From NCBI GenBank assembly GCA_008080745.1, contig SHMX01000004.1, positions 124,001-188,000 on the forward strand: a stretch of DNA of 64,000 bases. The letters run 5' to 3'. Each line of letters starts with the position of its first letter. The stretch's first letter is position 1. The notes beneath the pieces are model-generated. The model searched no databases, was not told the DNA's origin, and saw only the letters and a list, made by a program, of their open reading frames with translations. This DNA comes from Candidatus Thorarchaeota archaeon. GTDB taxonomy: Archaea > Asgardarchaeota > Thorarchaeia > Thorarchaeales > Thorarchaeaceae. Positions 63,844 through 64,000 of the stretch are shown here, one piece after another. A program made the position numbers and the translations under genes.

Positions 63844-64000
63844 GGATGTATATTCTTCCTCACAAAATGATTTCGGCATGTGCACAAGACTTCAATCAGA
63901 AATCTCAGATTGTTGAATTTATGATGCTCGAGCCGCTTTTCAGGTAAGATAATGAGTTGTCTTTGAAACAGCGTAGTCCTCTGGAATCGGGAATGTGTAC

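Overview
The window is archaeal chromosomal DNA. Evidence: two tandem TFB (archaeal TFIIB) genes; a Mre11/Rad50 pair; RadA-, Hel308-, XPD- and FEN1-type genes (the FEN1 carries a PCNA-binding tail); TATA boxes upstream of genes; and AT-rich spacers. The mix of archaeal information-processing genes, very large surface proteins and many unrecognised proteins fits an Asgard-type (for example Thorarchaeota-like) genome. That placement is inference: no rRNA or ribosomal protein is present to fix it, and no tRNA or CRISPR array was seen.

Layout. 0-9.5 kb: Lrp/AsnC-type (RAM) sensor proteins, an ABC exporter pair, a gamma-carbonic-anhydrase-like protein, several unrecognised proteins, a HAD hydrolase gene interrupted by a 187-bp insertion, and an FAD/NAD oxidoreductase. 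9.5-15.3 kb: hook-less Rad50 with Mre11, a CPBP membrane protease and a GH3-type acyl-adenylating enzyme. 15.85-31.5 kb: fifteen tightly packed, mostly overlapping plus-strand genes. They encode a RadA-family recombinase, a zinc-ribbon/winged-helix protein, an XPD-type Fe-S helicase, a membrane-anchored VirB4/HerA-like ATPase with an eroded P-loop, a Hel308-type helicase carrying a SWIM zinc finger, two more RecA-fold proteins (one with a lost P-loop), three further membrane proteins, and FEN1. This is the best candidate here for an undescribed system: it looks like a membrane-associated DNA-processing machine.

31.5-44.4 kb: two large unrecognised minus-strand proteins flank a membrane protein and a ~2,600-residue surface protein (toroid repeats, then many Ig-like domains, then a C-terminal anchor). 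44.8-46.9 kb: tandem TFB genes. 47.1-50.9 kb: a ferrous-iron uptake operon (feoA, split feoB, a membrane protein, FeoC-like, DtxR-type regulator) with two palindromic operators over its promoter. 51-64 kb: an internally duplicated beta-sandwich/zinc-ribbon protein, a LarA-type racemase, cysS, an AlkB-type alkane monooxygenase, a histidine kinase, a methyltransferase and a flavodoxin-like protein.

The clearest novelty read directly from sequence is a family of small mobile elements at 7.45-7.63, 54.85-55.16 and 62.18-62.37 kb. Two copies are exactly 187 bp; the third is 314 bp and holds the decayed end of a tnpB gene. All are bounded by GGT and carry inverted ends built from TGGACA-N4-TGGACA. 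Removing the 187-bp copies in silico restores one complete HAD gene and one complete two-helix membrane protein gene, so the ends are known to the base.
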